From NCBI GenBank assembly GCA_017429165.1, contig JAFRPL010000023.1, positions 1 through 64,000 of the forward strand: a stretch of DNA of 64,000 nucleotides. The letters run 5' to 3'. Source of the DNA: Clostridia bacterium (GTDB lineage Bacteria > Bacillota > Clostridia > Oscillospirales > CAG-382). The notes beneath the pieces were generated by a model, which saw only the letters and a program-made list of their open reading frames with translations, ran no database searches and was not told where the DNA came from. Below are positions 61,135 to 64,000 of the stretch, in pieces; position 1 is the first letter of the stretch, and each line of letters starts with the position of its first letter. A program made the position numbers and the translations under genes.

Positions 61135-62268
61135 TTAATCGGTGGCTGTAAGCGCATCAAACTTGGCTTTCATTGTCGGGTTTCCTTTTGTCAACTTTTT
61201 GACACTGATCTCTTGTGCTTTGTCGTTGGCAAGGCGCAGTTGTTTGCCGGAGCCCAACAAATTATCCTTTACTTTTTGCAAATGCTCAATGGTTTTATCT
61301 ATTTCGTTTATAGCGCTCTGAAACTTTTCATCTGCAAGACGGAAATTTTTACCAAATTTATCCTGAAAATCGTGCAACTCATTCTCAAAATTGGTGACAT
61401 CAATATTCTGGCTTTTTACTAATGCAAGCTCTTCTCGCAACTTGGTCGACTTTATAGCCGCATTTCTCAGTACTGTAATCAAAGGGATTAAGAACTGCGG
61501 TCTAATGACATACATTTTTTCATACCGATATGAGACATCCACAATGCCGTCATTATACAAATCGTTATCAATTTCCAGCAGTGACACTAAAACGGCATAT
61601 TCGCAATTCTTTTCTTTGCGGTCTTTATCGAGTTCTTTAAAGAAATGCTCGTTTTTGTGCTTGGTCGCCGTTTCGTCCATCTCGTTTTTCATTTCAAACA
61701 TTATTGATAGCAATTCGATGCCGTCTTCACTGCTTTCGCGATAAATATAATCGCCTTTACTGCCCGTTTTCGCATCATTGTCCTTCTCAAAATAAACGTT
61801 TTGAAACGCGGTGGCGCGCCAACGATTAAACTGGTTTTCGCAATATTTTTCTAAACTTTCGCCAATCATTTTTGTTGATTGCCGTGCTTTAAACTCTTTA
61901 TAATATGCAACCTCTTCCTCTTTGCCCTTGAGCTCTTCTTCATATTTGGCTTTTTGTGTTTCGCTTTTTTCGGCAAATTCTGTTTTTATCTGTAAAACTT
62001 TTTGCTCAAGCTGGGCTATTTTTTGATCTTTTTCCGATGCGAGGTGAGTCAGTTTTGTTTGCCATTCGGATATAGTTTTTGCCTTATCTGCCTCAGCTAC
62101 AGCAGTTTGAGCTTCAGCCTCTGCTTTGAAGCGTTTTTGCTCTTGCTCGATACGCGCGTTGATTTCTTTCTCAAATTCATCGTTGCGAACTTGCTTCAGC
62201 AATTCAACATATGAATTTTCTTCGATGTTAAAAACTTCGCCACATCTGGGGCATTTAATTGATGTCAT
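61135..62268 (-). CDS. DUF2130 protein, predicted PD-(D/E)xK nuclease with coiled coil
   Basis: 377 residues. An N-terminal knuckle ([10 protein letters not shown]) precedes a coiled coil (residues 30-130). A C-terminal domain carries [11 protein letters not shown], then SKGDYIYRE (D173) and MFEMKNE (E192-x-K194), the order and spacing of a PD-(D/E)xK nuclease core. The architecture resembles RmuC. ATG 62268 has AAAGGG upstream. Base composition is clearly AT-richer than the neighbours, as is that of the next gene, 16 bases upstream, so both may have been acquired together. Confidence 0.85.
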   Translation of the reverse strand: MTSIKCPRCGEVFNIEENSYVELLKQVRNDEFEKEINARIEQEQKRFKAEAEAQTAVAEADKAKTISEWQTKLTHLASEKDQKIAQLEQKVLQIKTEFAEKSETQKAKYEEELKGKEEEVAYYKEFKARQSTKMIGESLEKYCENQFNRWRATAFQNVYFEKDNDAKTGSKGDYIYRESSEDGIELLSIMFEMKNEMDETATKHKNEHFFKELDKDRKEKNCEYAVLVSLLEIDNDLYNDGIVDVSYRYEKMYVIRPQFLIPLITVLRNAAIKSTKLREELALVKSQNIDVTNFENELHDFQDKFGKNFRLADEKFQSAINEIDKTIEHLQKVKDNLLGSGKQLRLANDKAQEISVKKLTKGNPTMKAKFDALTATD

Positions 62269-62284
62269 GATTTTTTCCCTTTCT

Positions 62285-63070
62285 TTAGTCATCCTCGCTG
62301 TAATTAAAGATCCTTTTCCAATAATCGTGATGATACTTTTGTGAAATACTGGTTAGAAAATCAGTGAACTGACGTAATTCGGGATTGACAGCGCTATAGT
62401 TGATGTTTTTCCATATATAAAGGTCAGGAAATTCGTCCTTATGATGGGTAATATATTGAATCATATAATTCCATTTCTTGATTGCAGAACTGCATTTTCG
62501 AAATTCAGCATCCTCATTTAACACGTCGCCTAGAAGATTTGATTGTTCGTTCATTGCTAAAAGGCTTTTCCGATTATCTTCTTTGATTTCATTGTTGATT
62601 ATCTCGTATTCTTGCTGTGACTGCAAAGCTTGTTTATAATATTGCTCTTCGTCTTTTTCAAAATAAGCACCCCTTGCCGCGTTATAAATCCTGAGATTGG
62701 CCACATCAGAAACGTGACAATTGACATTGCCGCATGTATATGAAACAGATTCGATTTTTCCGTCACATTCGGCTAATTCTTTTTTGCGTTGACGGTAAAT
62801 AGTTCTAAGCATTTTATGATACCGCGAATCTTCGTCTTCCAGAAGCTCATCAAACCAATACTGATAATGTTCTTCGTTAAAAGTCACTCTTTCAATGTGT
62901 CTAAATACAGGTAACTCTGGATATTTCTGAATGTATTTAATAAAATTCGCGACATCAACCAAACAATCATAGTTTGATATTCTTATACAATCAACGACAA
63001 ACGAATTCACTATGGCGTTCTCAATTTCATTAAACTGACTTAAAAAAACGTCGCTATTTTCTTCATCCAT
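62285..63070 (-). CDS. Hypothetical protein in the AT-rich nuclease module
   Basis: 261 residues, family not recognised. Mostly helical and acidic, with a central Cys/His segment ([18 protein letters not shown]), a helical hairpin ([20 protein letters not shown]) and an aromatic C-terminus ([19 protein letters not shown]). No signal peptide. Start ATG 63070 has AGGAG 10 bases upstream; TTG 63076 is an alternative two codons earlier. It is the first gene of a two-gene unit with the DUF2130 nuclease and could be its partner. That is inference from adjacency and shared composition. Confidence 0.75.
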   Translation of the reverse strand: MDEENSDVFLSQFNEIENAIVNSFVVDCIRISNYDCLVDVANFIKYIQKYPELPVFRHIERVTFNEEHYQYWFDELLEDEDSRYHKMLRTIYRQRKKELAECDGKIESVSYTCGNVNCHVSDVANLRIYNAARGAYFEKDEEQYYKQALQSQQEYEIINNEIKEDNRKSLLAMNEQSNLLGDVLNEDAEFRKCSSAIKKWNYMIQYITHHKDEFPDLYIWKNINYSAVNPELRQFTDFLTSISQKYHHDYWKRIFNYSEDD

Positions 63071-63101
63071 GTCCAAACATCTCCTTGCTTTAATTTGTTA
63101 T

Positions 63102-63130
63102 ATTTTATCATTCGTCAAAATGCTTGTCAA
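63102..63130 (-). promoter_or_regulatory. Promoter of the AT-rich nuclease module
   Basis: Minus strand TTGACA (plus 63125-63130), 17 bases, TAAAAT (63102-63107), about 30 bases before the start. Confidence 0.8.
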
Positions 63131-63172
63131 GAGCGATGGCAAATTATAGTTGCCACTTCCCTCACAAGGAAT

Positions 63173-63240
63173 ATTTTCCCTGCGCAAACGCCCGCGCCAA
63201 ACCCGCGGCTACGCCGCCCGCCCGTTTGCGCAGGGAAAAT
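63173..63240. repeat. Perfect 18-bp inverted repeat with GC-rich centre
   Basis: attttccctgcgcaaacg (63173-63190) is the exact reverse complement of 63223-63240. The 32-base centre is itself rich in ccgcgg and gccg palindromes. T/A runs at the ends allow a terminator role, but no gene ends close by on the plus strand. Confidence 0.8.
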
Positions 63241-63299
63241 AAAAATGGCGTTCATCGCAAAAAAGGCGCACATTGCGTTTTATACGCTTTTTGTTAAAA

Positions 63300-63330
63300 A
63301 GTAAAACGCGCCGCTTTTTTTATAAAAGGA
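63300..63330 (-). terminator. Probable terminator of tpiA
   Basis: On the minus strand aaacgcg and cgcgttt pair around an A/T-rich loop, then TACTTTTT follows. It lies about 30 bases past the tpiA stop. Confidence 0.5.
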
Positions 63331-63360
63331 CGCGTTTCACTTACTATATGCGCTCTGCGG

Positions 63361-64000
63361 TTATTTGTTTGCAGCGGCGATTATGGCTGCGAAATCGGGC
63401 GCTTTGAGCGACGCGCCGCCTATGAGTCCGCCGTCCACGTTGACTTTGGAAAGCAGCTCTTCGGCGTTCTTGGCGTTCATGCTGCCGCCGTACTGGATAG
63501 TGGTGGCTTCGGCGAGCTTTTTGGTGTAGAGCTTGCCCAGCACTTCGCGTATGAGTCCGCAGACTTCGTCGGCCTGGTCGCTGGTGGCGGTCTTGCCGGT
63601 GCCTATCGCCCACACGGGTTCGTAAGCGATTATGACGTTTGCCATCTGTTCTTTGGTCACGCCCAGAAGGTCGATCTTGACCTGACGGGAGACTACTTCG
63701 GCGGTGACGCCTTCCTCGCGCTCGGCGAGCAGTTCGCCCACGCAGAGTATGACCTTGAGCCCGGCGGCGAGCGCCGCTTTTACGCGGGCGTTCACGGTCT
63801 GGTCGGTCTCGCCGAAATACTGGCGGCGTTCGGAATGGCCTATGATGACGTATTCAACGCCTATCTCTTTGAGCATCGCCGCGGAGATCTCGCCGGTGAA
63901 AGCGCCGCTTTCCGCCCAGTGGACGTTTTCGGCGCCGACCTTTACGGGCGAGCCCTTGGCTTCCTTGATCACGGTCGCCAGATCGACGTAAGGCACGCAG
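63361..64000 (-). CDS. tpiA: Triosephosphate isomerase, N-terminus beyond the window
   Basis: The visible 213 codons read through the window edge. The family has about 250 residues, so some 35 to 40 N-terminal residues are outside. Motifs are VIIGHSERRQYFGE (catalytic His), IAYEPVWAIGTGKTA (catalytic Glu) and IQYGGSMNAKN with GGLIGGASLK (phosphate loop). It interconverts dihydroxyacetone phosphate and glyceraldehyde 3-phosphate. An in-frame GTG near 63996 is internal, not the start. Confidence 0.95.
   Translation of the reverse strand, partial: CVPYVDLATVIKEAKGSPVKVGAENVHWAESGAFTGEISAAMLKEIGVEYVIIGHSERRQYFGETDQTVNARVKAALAAGLKVILCVGELLAEREEGVTAEVVSRQVKIDLLGVTKEQMANVIIAYEPVWAIGTGKTATSDQADEVCGLIREVLGKLYTKKLAEATTIQYGGSMNAKNAEELLSKVNVDGGLIGGASLKAPDFAAIIAAANK

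Noticed and set aside
1..64000. tRNA or rRNA genes, insertion sequences, prophage
   Set aside because: Looked for between genes on both strands. No cloverleaf with a TTCGA-type arm and no transposase, integrase or phage gene was seen.

Overview
The window reads as chromosomal DNA of an uncultured Clostridia-type (Bacillota) anaerobe. Coding density is high, coding GC is in the mid-fifties by eye, and Shine-Dalgarno sites are of the AAGGAGG type. Several promoters match TTGACA-17-TATAAT closely. Lineage markers are an IspH-ribosomal protein S1 fusion, a complete Rnf complex with ApbE and a NusG-domain-II protein, the gene order miaB-ylbF-mutS-mutL, and dockerin and CotH modules on secreted proteins. 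I saw no tRNA, rRNA, CRISPR array, transposase or integrase.

Layout. 1-356 holds an unusual array of short hairpins and a terminator. 357-4739 (minus) is a cmk / uridine phosphorylase / plsC / ispH-rpsA operon. 4942-9814 (minus) is a five-gene operon: ASKHA/[2Fe-2S] activator, M20 peptidase, C26 amidotransferase, membrane protein, and a secreted dockerin-barnase ribonuclease. 9897-15924 (plus) runs thyA, a dihydrofolate reductase fused to a LarA-like nickel-pincer enzyme, a PHP phosphoesterase, gnd and a PfkB sugar kinase. 15925-16480 is noncoding, with a duplicated kinase 3' end, a strong promoter and a probable small RNA. 16481-17794 is a lipoprotein built from two tandem repeats. 17931-28695 (minus) is a long housekeeping operon: malic enzyme, NlpC/P60, miaB, ylbF, mutS, mutL, tgt and a flavoprotein.

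28778-30184 (plus) is a two-domain polysaccharide deacetylase whose expected ATG reads ACG. 30132-38773 (minus) is apbE, a NusG-II protein, a Gx transporter, rnfCDGEAB and a multispanning membrane protein. 38934-40809 (plus) carries DUF421 and DUF4363-like genes and rpe. 40856-45116 (minus) groups a membrane-anchored small protein, a GH78 rhamnosidase and a CotH lipoprotein. 45335-48620 (plus) is thioredoxin, an FTR-like six-cysteine protein and a MacB-like ABC exporter. 48713-49648 is a lipoprotein gene between two 25-bp direct repeats. 49741-58897 (minus) looks like a surface-glycan operon: AlgX-like lipoprotein, dockerin-CotH protein, two membrane glycosyltransferases and a UDP-galactopyranose-mutase-like flavoprotein. 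59024-61015 has hemolysin III, an RluA-type synthase and a membrane protein. 61135-63070 is an AT-rich two-gene module with a predicted PD-(D/E)xK nuclease. The window ends inside tpiA.

Together the genes suggest a fermentative anaerobe that couples ferredoxin and NADH through Rnf, reduces thioredoxin possibly through an FTR-like protein, and displays dockerin- and CotH-bearing proteins on its surface. The least ordinary items are the DHFR-LarA fusion, the dockerin-barnase, the two ACG start positions, the hairpin array, the repeat-flanked lipoprotein gene and the AT-rich nuclease module.
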